NCBI RefSeq assembly: GCF_041549525.1
Contig: NZ_CP157456.1
Location: 3,534,001 to 3,598,000, forward strand
Source of the DNA: Paenarthrobacter aurescens
GTDB lineage: Bacteria; Actinomycetota; Actinomycetes; Actinomycetales; Micrococcaceae
Direction: 5' to 3'
DNA: 64,000 bases
Position numbers and translations under genes: made by a program. Positions within the stretch are counted from its first letter, which is position 1. Every line of letters begins with the position of its first letter. The notes beneath the pieces were generated by a model that was not told the DNA's origin, did not search any database, and was given only the letters and a program-made list of their open reading frames with translations. Shown piece by piece: positions 1-8,135 of this stretch.

Positions 1-30
1 GACGCCGCGCAGCGAAACGATCGCGCTCAC
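1..30 (-). CDS. metN: Methionine ABC transporter ATP-binding protein, N-terminal start only (probable MetN)
   Basis: Only the first ten codons of a minus-strand gene lie in the window. It starts with GTG at 30 and reads MSAIVSLRGV. A strong AGGAGG ribosome site sits just upstream (minus strand, about 35-43). A start of the form IVSLRGV is typical of ABC ATPases of the MetN type, and the divergent neighbour is a MetQ lipoprotein, so this is probably the ATPase of a D/L-methionine importer. The identification rests mainly on context because so little of the protein is visible. Confidence 0.55.
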   Translation of the reverse strand, partial: MSAIVSLRGV

Positions 31-251
31 CGGAGCCTCCTTTGGGGTTGATTGGATGCCCATTCCAACAGCGTCCCGGCTCCCGAATCGAACCCAATGA
101 CCCCCTGTGACCTGCGGTTTCTTTCCTTGACGGTGCGCGTCGGAGTGTTGCGAAGGCGTTCGATTCCCACCATGGCAACTGCCTAGCGTGAGGCAGGGGG
201 AACACCCCGTACCTTCCATTCGCATCAATACCCTTTGTACGGAGAAGCATC

Positions 252-1136
252 ATGAAGAACCGCCTGTTAGTAGCCGCCGTCGGCCTGATCGCCGCCCTAT
301 CGCTCTCGGCATGCGGGGGTGCTTCAACTGGTTCGTCAACCTCCGCGAACACCAAGGTGGTCATCGGTGTGGACGACGGCGCCGAGGAACACTGGACCAT
401 CCTGAAGAACAAGCTCAAGGACCAGGGCATTGATCTTGAGGTCAAGAACTTCACTGATGGCGCGCAGATCAACACGGCCACCCAGCAGGGCCAGGTGGAC
501 ATCAACCTGTTCCAGCACCTGAAGTACCTGTCCCAGTTCAACGTCAACAGCAACGGCACCCTGGTTCCGGTGGGCGCCACGGCCGTTTACCCGCTGGCGC
601 TGTACTCGGAGAAGTTCAAGTCCGTGGAGGAGCTGCCGGCCGATGCAGAGGTTGCCATCCCCAACAACCCCACCAACCAAGCGCGTGCACTGTTGAACCT
701 GCAGACCGCCGGCTTGCTGCAGCTGAAGGATGGCGGCAACTCGCTGTCCACGCCTGCTGAGATCACCTCGAGCAAGATCAAGGTTGTCCCGGTGGACAGC
801 AACCAGACGGTGAACGCCCTCAAGGGCACCACGGATGCCGCGGTAGTGAACAACACGCAGGCCCAGAAGGGCGGCTTGGGTGACGAGAAGATCATCTTCA
901 AGGAAGACCTGAACTCGGAGTCCCTTGCGCCGTATATCAACGGCTTTGTGGTGAAGGCGGACCGGAAGGACGATCCCACGTGGAAGAAGATCGTGGATGC
1001 CTATCACACCCCCGAAGTGGAGGCCTCAGTGACCAAGCTCAACGACGGCAACCTGCAGTTCAAGGCTGACTGGACCGCGGCCAAGCTGCAGGAAGTCCTT
1101 ACCGCCGAAGAAGAAGCCATCAAGAAGACCAAGTAG
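252..1136 (+). CDS. metQ: MetQ/NlpA-family methionine-binding lipoprotein
   Basis: A 294-residue NlpA-family lipoprotein. The first ~20 residues form a lipoprotein signal peptide ending in a lipobox (LSLSAC, acylated Cys near residue 21). The mature part begins KVVIGVDDGAEEHWTILKNKLKDQG and contains the family blocks around IDLEVKNFTDGAQIN, a predicted ligand cleft and VVNNTQAQKGGL. The family binds methionine and delivers it to the MetNI ABC importer. A GGAGAAG ribosome site precedes the ATG. The gene is transcribed away from the probable metN at the window start, so the operon is split divergently instead of being the usual metNIQ order. A strong hairpin follows the stop codon. Confidence 0.9.
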   Translation: MKNRLLVAAVGLIAALSLSACGGASTGSSTSANTKVVIGVDDGAEEHWTILKNKLKDQGIDLEVKNFTDGAQINTATQQGQVDINLFQHLKYLSQFNVNSNGTLVPVGATAVYPLALYSEKFKSVEELPADAEVAIPNNPTNQARALLNLQTAGLLQLKDGGNSLSTPAEITSSKIKVVPVDSNQTVNALKGTTDAAVVNNTQAQKGGLGDEKIIFKEDLNSESLAPYINGFVVKADRKDDPTWKKIVDAYHTPEVEASVTKLNDGNLQFKADWTAAKLQEVLTAEEEAIKKTK

Positions 1137-1139
1137 CAC

Positions 1140-1184
1140 TTGAGGGGCGGCGGCCCTGCGCCACAAAGTGCCGCCGCCCCTCAA
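1140..1184 (+). terminator. Strong stem-loop after metQ
   Basis: A perfect 14-bp GC-rich inverted repeat (1140-1153 paired with 1171-1184, 17-nt loop) starts three bases after the metQ stop. It is terminator-like but lacks a clear U-tract. It also shows that this stretch is not coding, even though the downstream reading frame is open through it. Confidence 0.75.
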
Positions 1185-1238
1185 CCTCCCACCGGAAAAA
1201 CAGCACCCAACGGAACCGAACAGCACCGAAACAGGCCC

Positions 1239-2588
1239 ATGAACCAGACACTCATCCGTGAACGCCAGCAGATCCACTTCTTCGCCTACCTCGTGGGCAC
1301 CGGCATCCATCTGGCTTCGTGGCGCCACGAGACCGCGTTTCCTCAGGCGAGCATCGACTTTTCCCACCAGGTGAAGCTCGCTGGCATCGCCGAAGAAGCC
1401 AGGTTCGACGCGATCTTCCTGGGCGACTCCCTTGCGATCGATGAGACGTCCAATCCTGGCATTCTTAACAGATTCGACCCCATCGGCCTGGTCACTGCCC
1501 TTGGCGCGGTGACCAGTAACATCGGCCTGATCGCCACGTCCTCCACGTCCTATGACGAGCCCTTCAATTTTGCCCGCGCAGCCCTCACGGCGGACCACAT
1601 CAGCGGCGGCCGTGTTGGCTGGAACATCGTCACCACCCGGGATCTCACCAACAGCACGGCCGGCAACTTCAGTGCCGATGAGCACTTTGACCACAGCCTC
1701 CGCTACCGCCGCGCTGAAGAGTTTGTTGAAGTCACCCAAGGGCTCTGGAATTCCTGGGACCCGGACGCTTTCCTCTACAACAAAGTGCAAGGACGATTCT
1801 TTGACCGGCGCAAACTCAGCCGGCTGGACTACAAGGGCGAGTTCTTCCAAGTTTCCGGCCCCCTGAACATAGCGCCCTCTCCGCAACACTCCCCTTTGCT
1901 GGCCCAGGCAGGCACGTCCGTCCCGGGCCAAAGACTGGGGGCCCGCTTCGCCAACGCCCTTTTCGCAAGCCACCCCGACATTCCACAGGCACGGCAGTAC
2001 CGCGAGTCCATTCGGGCACAAGCCAAAGCGTTCGGCCGAAATCCCGACGAGATCTACGTCTACCAGGCCATCTCGCCCGTGGTCGCGGACACCCGGGACG
2101 AAGCTTTCGAACGCATCCGGGAGTTGGACAGCCTCATCACCGACCAGCAGGTGCTGGACTTCCTGCAGGAGTACTTCGCCGGACAGCTGGATTTCACCGG
2201 GCTCGGAGCGGACGCCACGGTAGCCCAGTCAGGCATTCCCACCATCACCCAGCCCAGGACGGACTTCCGCTCCGCCGGGGAACAGATCCGCGGACGCGAG
2301 GACGAGGTCACGCTCAAGGACCTCTACTCGATCCTTACCGGTGACAAACGGAACCATGACTTCATAGGGACACCCCGCCACGTGGCCGATTCCTTGGAAC
2401 GTTGGCATGCAGAAGGTGCCGCCGACGGCTTCAACCTCATGTTCTCCCTGCTTCCCCAGGACCTGGAGCGATTCGCTTCAGGGGTCATCCCCCTTCTCCA
2501 AGAGCGCGGCCTCGCCCGCCGAGAGTACTCGGGAACCACCTTAAAGTCGCACCTCGGACTCGGTCCGCAGCCGAAAGGACAACCATGA
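1239..2588 (+). CDS. FMN-dependent LLM-class monooxygenase (NtaA/SnaA/DszA family)
   Basis: A 449-residue flavin monooxygenase of the nitrilotriacetate/dibenzothiophene-sulfone type, which uses FMNH2 from a separate reductase. Family signatures are visible: IHFFAYLVGTGIHLASWRH near the start, FDAIFLGDSLA, TSSTSYDEPFNFARAALTADHISGGRVGWNIVTT, AEEFVEVTQGLWNSWDPDAF and SPQHSPLLAQAGTSVPGQRLGARFANALF. The ATG at 1239 was chosen because upstream in-frame codons lie inside the terminator hairpin; its ribosome site is weak. It overlaps the next gene by ATGA. Substrate is unknown. The position next to methionine uptake genes suggests an organosulfur compound, but that is inference. Confidence 0.88.
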   Translation: MNQTLIRERQQIHFFAYLVGTGIHLASWRHETAFPQASIDFSHQVKLAGIAEEARFDAIFLGDSLAIDETSNPGILNRFDPIGLVTALGAVTSNIGLIATSSTSYDEPFNFARAALTADHISGGRVGWNIVTTRDLTNSTAGNFSADEHFDHSLRYRRAEEFVEVTQGLWNSWDPDAFLYNKVQGRFFDRRKLSRLDYKGEFFQVSGPLNIAPSPQHSPLLAQAGTSVPGQRLGARFANALFASHPDIPQARQYRESIRAQAKAFGRNPDEIYVYQAISPVVADTRDEAFERIRELDSLITDQQVLDFLQEYFAGQLDFTGLGADATVAQSGIPTITQPRTDFRSAGEQIRGREDEVTLKDLYSILTGDKRNHDFIGTPRHVADSLERWHAEGAADGFNLMFSLLPQDLERFASGVIPLLQERGLARREYSGTTLKSHLGLGPQPKGQP

Positions 2589-3121
2589 CCACCAGAGTCG
2601 CCACCGCCACCTACGTGATTCGCCACGCCCGCCCCGAAGAGTACGACGCCGTGGGGCGGCTGACGTACGAAGGGTTCGGTCATCATCTTCCCGGCGCGCA
2701 GCAACCCGACGAGGAACGGCTGGGACTCTTGCTCGATGCCGGGGCCAGGGCCCGCGAAGGCGTACTGCTGGTGGCCGAGGACGTGGAAACCGGACACTTG
2801 ATAGGCACCGCCAGCCTTTTGCCTTTCGGATCCCATCTCAGCAGGCAGGCACAGGAAGGCGAAGTGGAGCTCAGACTGTTGGCCGTGCTCCCGGAAGCCC
2901 GACGTACGGGCCTTGGACAACGACTCCTGGACGAATCCGCACGCCTTGCCGCGGCACGCGGTGCCGAGCGTGTGGTGCTGGACACCGCCGTCGACAATGA
3001 GACCTCGCAGCGTCTCTACCGCCGCTTGGGCTACGTGCGCCGACCGGAGCGGGAAAAGGAACGTCCAGCGCCCAAGGTGCAGCTGGTTGTCTACACACTG
3101 GACCTGCCTGCCCCGGGTTAA
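2585..3121 (+). CDS. GNAT-family N-acetyltransferase
   Basis: A 178-residue acetyl-CoA-dependent acetyltransferase. It has the GNAT fold order: YVIRHARPEEYDAVGRLTYEGF at the N-terminus, a beta-strand block VELRLLAVLPEARRTGLGQRLL carrying the acetyl-CoA pyrophosphate-binding Q/RxxGxG/A-like loop (RRTGLG), and a C-terminal DNETSQRLYRRLGYV block. The start codon overlaps the monooxygenase stop (ATGA), so the two are translationally coupled and probably act on related substrates. The acceptor cannot be told from sequence. Confidence 0.85.
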   Translation: MTTRVATATYVIRHARPEEYDAVGRLTYEGFGHHLPGAQQPDEERLGLLLDAGARAREGVLLVAEDVETGHLIGTASLLPFGSHLSRQAQEGEVELRLLAVLPEARRTGLGQRLLDESARLAAARGAERVVLDTAVDNETSQRLYRRLGYVRRPEREKERPAPKVQLVVYTLDLPAPG

Positions 3122-3294
3122 ACGGAGTAACGAGCAACGTGTAATCGGTCACACTTAGCCGGAATCGCTTGTCAACCATGGTGGGCAGCATGAACCATGA
3201 ATGAGGGAATTCGTTCCCATACAAGCTGAATCAGCAATCCTCACCGACGAGGATGCGGCCCCTGCGAAGAAGCTTGGGGCTGTTAACGGCCTGA

Positions 3295-3480
3295 GTGAAA
3301 GTACTGACAATGACGACACATACTGACTCCATCACGCTGAAAATCTGGGACAAATCGGCAATCGACCACACCCTCGATGCCGCCATTGAATCCCTCTCAC
3401 ACCGCGCTGCCGCCGAAAACTGCGGAATCGCCGTAACGCTCAGCGGTCCCAAGACCTTCACGGTCAGCCTGAACCGCTAA
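3295..3480 (+). CDS. Small conserved-looking hypothetical protein
   Basis: A 61-residue frame starting at GTG 3295, or 56 residues from the ATG at 3310. The sequence has no signal peptide or membrane segment. The middle (AIDHTLDAAIESLSHRAAAENCGIAVTLSGP) looks like an amphipathic helix followed by a strand, and the end (KTFTVSLNR) like an edge strand. It is followed within 20 bases by a clear intrinsic terminator, which supports it being a real transcription unit. Function is unknown. Confidence 0.55.
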   Translation: MKVLTMTTHTDSITLKIWDKSAIDHTLDAAIESLSHRAAAENCGIAVTLSGPKTFTVSLNR

Positions 3481-3498
3481 GCAGCTCAAGCACAACGC

Positions 3499-3536
3499 AA
3501 GAGGACGACGCCGGGACCTCCCGACGTCGTCCTCTT
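3499..3536 (+). terminator. Intrinsic terminator after the small protein gene
   Basis: A perfect 12-bp stem (3499-3510 with 3525-3536, arms AAGAGGACGACG and its complement) with a 14-nt loop, followed by a short CCGTTT tail. Confidence 0.75.
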
Positions 3537-3757
3537 CCGTTTAAGCGCCTCCCGCCGTTGTTCGGCTCGTGATTCGAACAAGCGCGGGATATATGGCGAT
3601 GTTTGGCATAAGTGTCCCTTGCACCGCATTCGTGACGCCATTCAGAAAGTCCTGATGGAACCTTGAGACTTCCTTGATGGTTTACCTCCCCTGATCTTGC
3701 GTTCGCGTTGGAACTCTAAGTGAGTCAACGCTTCAACGCACGAACGGAGGGATCACA

Positions 3758-4906
3758 ATGCTTACGGAAACAATGGCCGCCACAGCTGCACCGGCCCCGG
3801 CCCACGCACCGGACACAGCCGTCAGGCGCCGCCGATCCCACCGTGCGGCAGGCGGGGTTGTCACCGTTCTGGTGCCGGCACACAACGAGTCCGCCGGTAT
3901 TACCGAAACGCTGCATTCCTTGAACAACCAGACCCACCGCCCGGACCGCATCATTGTGGTGGCAGATAACTGCACCGATGACACTGAAGAACTCGCATTG
4001 GCCCAAGGCGCCGAAGTGATCCGGACCGTTGGCAATAAGGACAAGAAGGCCGGGGCACTGAACTTCGCCCTCAGCGAGCTGCTTCCTGACGCCGACCCCG
4101 AAGACCTGGTCCTGGTCCAGGACGCCGACTCACAGCTAGCCCTCAACTTCATTGAGAATGCCACCAAAAACCTCTTGGCCGACGAACTGCTGGGCGCAGT
4201 GGGTGGAGTGTTCAGCGGCGGACCCGGCGGTGGCTTTGTAGGCCACCTGCAGCGCAACGAATACGCCCGCTACGCACGGGACGTGAAGCGGCTCCATGGC
4301 AAGTGCTTGGTAGTGACCGGCACAGCGGCGCTCTTCCGCGTCAAAACACTGCGCGACGTCGTGGCCGCCCGGTTGGAGGGCACGCTCCCTCCCGGCAACG
4401 GTAAGGGCGGGGTCTACGACACCTCTGTCCTGACCGAAGACAATGAACTCTCCTTTGCCCTGTTGACCCTGGGCTACCGCATCGCATCACCATCAAACTG
4501 CACACTGGTCACCGAGGTCATGCCCACGTGGCGTGAGTTGTGGTCACAGCGCCTCCGGTGGAAGCGCGGTGCGGTGGAGAACTGCGTGCAATACGGATGG
4601 ACCAAAGTAACCAGGCCTTACTGGGGACGCCAATTCCTCTCAATGATCGGCGTCGTAGTGACTCTGGCCTACTTCGGTTCCCTGCTGTTCGCATTGTTTT
4701 CCGGCATGGGCCTGAACCTTCAGCCCTTCTGGATAACCGTCACCGGCATTTTCATCCTGGAACGCATAGTTACTGTGCGTTTCCGGGGCTGGAGGTACAT
4801 GCTCCTGGCCGCAACCATGTACGAAACAGTGATCGACATCTTCCTCCAGGCTGTTCACGCCAAGGCGTACCTGGATGCAGCATTCAACAGAAAGAAAGTT
4901 TGGTAA
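3758..4906 (+). CDS. Membrane-associated family 2 glycosyltransferase
   Basis: A 382-residue processive-type GT2 enzyme. The catalytic domain begins VTVLVPAHNESAGI. It shows the nucleotide-sugar Asp motif (VVADNCTDD), the metal-binding DAD motif (LVQDADSQ, about residue 121), the TEDNELSF acceptor motif (about 230) and QRLRW (Q/RxxRW, about 262), all typical of hyaluronan, chitin or cellulose synthase-like enzymes. Two or more C-terminal hydrophobic segments follow. A GGAGGG ribosome site precedes the ATG. Such proteins polymerise or extrude cell-surface polysaccharide, but the sugar is unknown. It is followed seven bases later by a tiny membrane protein with an LAxTG motif. Confidence 0.88.
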   Translation: MLTETMAATAAPAPAHAPDTAVRRRRSHRAAGGVVTVLVPAHNESAGITETLHSLNNQTHRPDRIIVVADNCTDDTEELALAQGAEVIRTVGNKDKKAGALNFALSELLPDADPEDLVLVQDADSQLALNFIENATKNLLADELLGAVGGVFSGGPGGGFVGHLQRNEYARYARDVKRLHGKCLVVTGTAALFRVKTLRDVVAARLEGTLPPGNGKGGVYDTSVLTEDNELSFALLTLGYRIASPSNCTLVTEVMPTWRELWSQRLRWKRGAVENCVQYGWTKVTRPYWGRQFLSMIGVVVTLAYFGSLLFALFSGMGLNLQPFWITVTGIFILERIVTVRFRGWRYMLLAATMYETVIDIFLQAVHAKAYLDAAFNRKKVW

Positions 4907-4913
4907 TCGACTC

Positions 4914-5090
4914 ATGTACAACAACCCAGTAGCCCCAGTAACCGGAGCGGTAGCAGCCGGAATGGGCTCCGGAACGCTCGCAATGACCGGAGCCGGGGAC
5001 CTCTTCTGGTTCGCACTGGCAGCTTTCGCCATGCTGGCTCTCGGCCTCGCCGTCAAGAGGATCGTCCCGGTCCGGGCACAAAAGAACTGA
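4914..5090 (+). CDS. 58-residue membrane protein with LAxTG sortase-like motif
   Basis: A small protein starting at ATG 4914. Residues ~20-27 contain L-A-M-T-G, followed by a ~20-residue hydrophobic stretch (FWFALAAFAMLALGLAV) and a basic tail (KRIVPVRAQKN). This order (LAxTG, membrane segment, positive tail) is the cell-wall sorting signal used by class E sortases in high-GC Gram-positives. There is no obvious N-terminal signal peptide, and the part ahead of the motif is only ~20 residues, so it may instead be a plain single-pass membrane peptide. It is co-transcribed with the glycosyltransferase. Confidence 0.6.
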   Translation: MYNNPVAPVTGAVAAGMGSGTLAMTGAGDLFWFALAAFAMLALGLAVKRIVPVRAQKN

Positions 5091-5103
5091 CAAGCCCGCC
5101 AAG

Positions 5104-5147
5104 CCCGCAGTTGTGTCGCTATTCCCCCAGCGCGACACAACTGCGGG
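5104..5147. terminator. Bidirectional terminator between convergent genes
   Basis: A perfect 16-bp inverted repeat (5104-5119 with 5132-5147; 12-nt loop) followed by GGTTT on the plus strand. It lies between the plus-strand glycosyltransferase operon and the convergent GH16-like gene and probably ends both transcripts. Confidence 0.85.
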
Positions 5148-5185
5148 TTTGGCGCATCCGGACTTCTTACCGGAAGGCCGGTGCC

Positions 5186-6562
5186 TTACGGAACCACTGC
5201 GGTGCTGGCCGAATACTTGGCCACTGTGGTGTACCCCGCTTTGGTACCGGTAACCCTCACGCTCATGGTGTCACCCTGATCAGCACTCACCAGCTTGTAA
5301 TTCTTGGCTGTTGCACCGGCAACTGCCGCACCGGACCTGAACCACTGATAGGTCAAGGTGGTCCCGGATGTCCACGTTCCAGGGTTCGCCGTCAGCGTTG
5401 AACCCACTGCAAGCGTTCCCGTGATGGTGGGGGTTGGGGATACCAGAGTCCCTGCCACCACTGCTGCCGTGGGGGCGGATTCCCTGGTAGCTGTGGCATA
5501 GCCGGCCTTGGTTCCCGTCACGCGGACTGTCAGAGTGGCGCCCTGGTCTGCAGCAGCAAGGAGCCGGGTTGCACCGGTTGCACCGGCAATTGCCGTGCCG
5601 TTCCGGAACCACTGGTAACTCAGCGCGGTTCCTGTGGTCCACGTCCCCGGAGCCGCGGTGAGCGTAGAGCCAACAGCGGCCGTTCCTGAAATGGTGGGCG
5701 TAGGTGCCGTGAGCTGGCCCTGGTTTGCCGGTGTGAAGGAGAAGTCCCGAATGGTGACAGTTTCAGGTGCCACATGGGCAGCATCTCCGCCCCCACCGCC
5801 TGTCACCCAAAGATTGAAATGAATTTGTTCCTTGGCCGGAAGCGGGACCGTGGAACCCTCAAGAACAGTCCGCTTCAAAAGCGTTCCGGAGTAGCCCTCA
5901 CCCGCAAACGTCTCGAAGGTAATTTTCCCCGGTTCCCACACCATCCGGTGAGTCAGGATCGGCGCGTTGGTGACATCAAAGGTGACGGTGTTGTTTCCCT
6001 GTCCCGGCGGCAGAGTTGCGTCGAACCAATACCCATGACCTTGCGTCACCGGCCAGTCTTCGCCATAAGCTGCACCCCCACCCCATGCGGAAGCTTCGCA
6101 CAGATCAATTTCCGTATAACCGGGTACCGCATTGGGATCGTAGGTGAACAGGCATCCCCACACCACTTCCTTTTGGAGGGCACTGACGTCCTTTTCCACG
6201 GTGGTGCTGTACGTGCCGTACCCGAAACCTTCGCGCGTGGACTGGAATTCTGCTCCCTTCGGCGCCGATCCCGTGGGATTGCTGATGGAGAGCTTGACGT
6301 AACCATCGGCGTCCGGATTGCTCACATTGTTGGCATCCCAACTGGCGTTATACATTGGCGCCCCTCCCCAGAAGCGCTTCTGCCAGTTGAACCCTTTCCA
6401 CGCAAAGCTGCCCACAGGGCCAGGATCCTCAGCCATGGGCGTGGTGTCCGCCGCATGTGAAGGTCCGATCCCGGTGAACATCGAAAACCCTACCGCCGCG
6501 ATGACGGCCAACCCCATTGCTTTTCTTCCCCGACGTGGAAGGTGCCTCACTGACAATGCCAT
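5186..6562 (-). CDS. Secreted GH16-like glucanase/lectin with two Ig-like repeats
   Basis: A 458-residue exported protein. The N-terminus has a signal peptide with a twin-basic start, a hydrophobic core (GLAVIAAVGFSMFTG) and an AXA-like site (SHAADT). Residues ~45-275 form a concanavalin A-like beta-jellyroll, with the GH16 catalytic motif as EIDLCEA (family pattern ExDxxE) and supporting blocks FWGGAPMYNASW and HRMVWEPGKITFE. After that come two tandem ~85-residue repeats (PTPTISGTAAVGSTLTAAPG ... YQWFRNG ... VRVTGTKAGY) of an Ig-like surface module seen in actinobacterial secreted proteins. An AGGAGG site precedes the ATG. It probably binds or cuts a beta-glucan or related polysaccharide; substrate unproven. 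Confidence 0.82.
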   Translation of the reverse strand: MALSVRHLPRRGRKAMGLAVIAAVGFSMFTGIGPSHAADTTPMAEDPGPVGSFAWKGFNWQKRFWGGAPMYNASWDANNVSNPDADGYVKLSISNPTGSAPKGAEFQSTREGFGYGTYSTTVEKDVSALQKEVVWGCLFTYDPNAVPGYTEIDLCEASAWGGGAAYGEDWPVTQGHGYWFDATLPPGQGNNTVTFDVTNAPILTHRMVWEPGKITFETFAGEGYSGTLLKRTVLEGSTVPLPAKEQIHFNLWVTGGGGGDAAHVAPETVTIRDFSFTPANQGQLTAPTPTISGTAAVGSTLTAAPGTWTTGTALSYQWFRNGTAIAGATGATRLLAAADQGATLTVRVTGTKAGYATATRESAPTAAVVAGTLVSPTPTITGTLAVGSTLTANPGTWTSGTTLTYQWFRSGAAVAGATAKNYKLVSADQGDTMSVRVTGTKAGYTTVAKYSASTAVVP

Positions 6563-6783
6563 AGCTGTTTCCTCCTGCTGATGCGCCCAGACCCGTCAAC
6601 GGCTGATGCCGCTGACCGCAACCGACGTTCCACCCCCGAAAAACGCCTGTCCTCGATTATCAAGTAGCAAGGCTCCTGCCGGAAGTTAACTGGAGGATTG
6701 AATTCCTCGCATTTAACATCGATTGGATAACGGGACCATATGCCGGAGTAGCCTTGACATGACCGCATTCTCTACGCCGGCAT

Positions 6784-7281
6784 TTGACCTTTGGAGGGCA
6801 CATCACCATTCGCAGCGCAGGGATCCTCCTCCACCGGCGAAACACGGCCGGACAATTGGAGCTCTGGATAGCTCATATGGGCGGACCGTTCTGGGCCCGC
6901 AAGGATGAACATGCCTGGTCCATTCCCAAGGGAGAATTCCCGGAGGATGAAGACCCTTTGGTTGCCGCACAGAGGGAATTCAGCGAAGAAATAGGCACAC
7001 CTCCACCGCCTGCGGATTATCAGCTATTGGGCGTTTTCAGGCAGCCCTCCGGCAAATTGATCACTGCCTTCGCAGCAGAAGCCAGTGACTTCCAGCCTGA
7101 GCAAATCGTCAGCAACACCTTTCCCATGGAATGGCCAAAGGGCTCGGGTACCATCAGGGAGTTCCCGGAAATCGATGACGCCCGGTGGTTTGAGGAAACC
7201 GTGGCTCGGACCAAGCTCGTCAAAGGGCAATTGCCTATTGTGGACGCACTTGTCCGGCGCCTTGGTGAGAATTCCCTATAG
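6784..7281 (+). CDS. NUDIX hydrolase
   Basis: Residues match the NUDIX box GEFPEDEDPLVAAQREFSEEIG (Gx5Ex7REUxEExGU), preceded by FWARKDEHAWSIPKG, as in small diadenosine polyphosphate or nucleotide-diphosphate hydrolases. The coordinates use the TTG at 6784, but that codon lies ahead of the best ribosome site (GGAGG, 6793-6797). Directly after it comes ATC at 6802, reading ITIRSAGILLHRR, where a Met would be expected. Real initiation may therefore be at ATC 6802 (159 residues). The 3' end overlaps the convergent SDR gene by six bases. Confidence 0.82.
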   Translation: MTFGGHITIRSAGILLHRRNTAGQLELWIAHMGGPFWARKDEHAWSIPKGEFPEDEDPLVAAQREFSEEIGTPPPPADYQLLGVFRQPSGKLITAFAAEASDFQPEQIVSNTFPMEWPKGSGTIREFPEIDDARWFEETVARTKLVKGQLPIVDALVRRLGENSL

Positions 7282-8055
7282 AGCCGACCAACCGCCGTCG
7301 GACGCCAGAATGGCTCCGTTAACGTTGGTGCCGTCTTCACTGAGCAGGAAGGTGATGGAAGCCGCCAGCTGGGCTGCAGTTGCAGGGGTTGGAACCGTTG
7401 CTTGCATGAGGGGACCCAGGCGTTCGGCAGCGAGCTGCGAACCCCAGTTCGCCACAATGTTGGTGATAGTGGGACCCGGAGCAACAGCGTTGAACCGCAG
7501 TCCCTTGGGACCATACATGACTGCCGAATTCTTGGTGAGCCCAACCACCGCATGCTTGGACGCGGTGTAAGCAGCACCGGCAGCCGAACCGCGCAGGCCC
7601 GCCTCCGAGGCAACATTCACCACCGAACCAGTACCAGCCTCCAACATGAGCGGCACCACTGCGCGGGTCAGGCGCATGAGGGCAGTTACGTTGATGCGGA
7701 AAACGCGCTCCCAAAGCTCGTCATCCACTTCGTGAATGGGCGCAAAGTTGTCCATGATGCCGGCAACGTTAGCCAGGGCATCCACTCGGCCGCCCGCCGC
7801 AGCCACAACGGCCGAAACGGTTTCTTCCGTGGAAATATCACCGGCAACAGGCACAAGATCCAAGCCGCTGTTCTCTTCGACCAAGGCATCGAGTCTCTCT
7901 TTACTGATGTCCGCCGCGATGACTTTCCCGCCTTCCTTGGCGATTCTCAACGCGGTCGCCTGGCCGATGCCTGAAGCGGCACCCGTGACGATGATGGTCT
8001 TGCCGGCAAAGCGGCCAGAAGTAGTGGCCTCCTGCCATGAAGCGTCGTTGCCCAT
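7276..8055 (-). CDS. Short-chain dehydrogenase/reductase (SDR)
   Basis: A 259-residue classical SDR. It has the TGAASGIG cofactor motif, a Rossmann-type Asp after strand two (IAADIS, suggesting NAD preference), ANVAGI, the catalytic Ser and YxxxK (YTASK), and the PG motif (APGPTITNI). ATG 8055 has a good GGAGGG ribosome site; longer frames upstream run into the shared promoter/operator. It is divergent from a TetR regulator with a palindrome between them, so that regulator probably controls it. Substrate is unknown; it may be an alcohol or hydroxy acid. Confidence 0.88.
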   Translation of the reverse strand: MGNDASWQEATTSGRFAGKTIIVTGAASGIGQATALRIAKEGGKVIAADISKERLDALVEENSGLDLVPVAGDISTEETVSAVVAAAGGRVDALANVAGIMDNFAPIHEVDDELWERVFRINVTALMRLTRAVVPLMLEAGTGSVVNVASEAGLRGSAAGAAYTASKHAVVGLTKNSAVMYGPKGLRFNAVAPGPTITNIVANWGSQLAAERLGPLMQATVPTPATAAQLAASITFLLSEDGTNVNGAILASDGGWSAL

Positions 8056-8094
8056 GATGTCCCTCCGATGATCTCGAGATGATTCCACCACTTT

Positions 8095-8111
8095 ATGACA
8101 CACTGTGTCAT
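8095..8111. promoter_or_regulatory. Palindromic operator between SDR and TetR genes
   Basis: A perfect 17-bp palindrome, ATGACACA-C-TGTGTCAT, sits in the short divergent intergenic region, 24 bp before the TetR start and 39 bp before the SDR start. Position and symmetry are those of a TetR-family operator. Confidence 0.75.
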
Positions 8112-8135
8112 TATGGAAGAGGGAATACTGAAGGG

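Noticed and set aside
31..251. Possible SAM riboswitch between metN and metQ
   Set aside because: Small stem-loops are present (179-196 and 196-208), but I could not match the conserved core of SAM-I, SAM-IV or related classes.
3204..3217. Short hairpin GGGAATTCGTTCCC as an operator or terminator
   Set aside because: The arms are too short to be informative.
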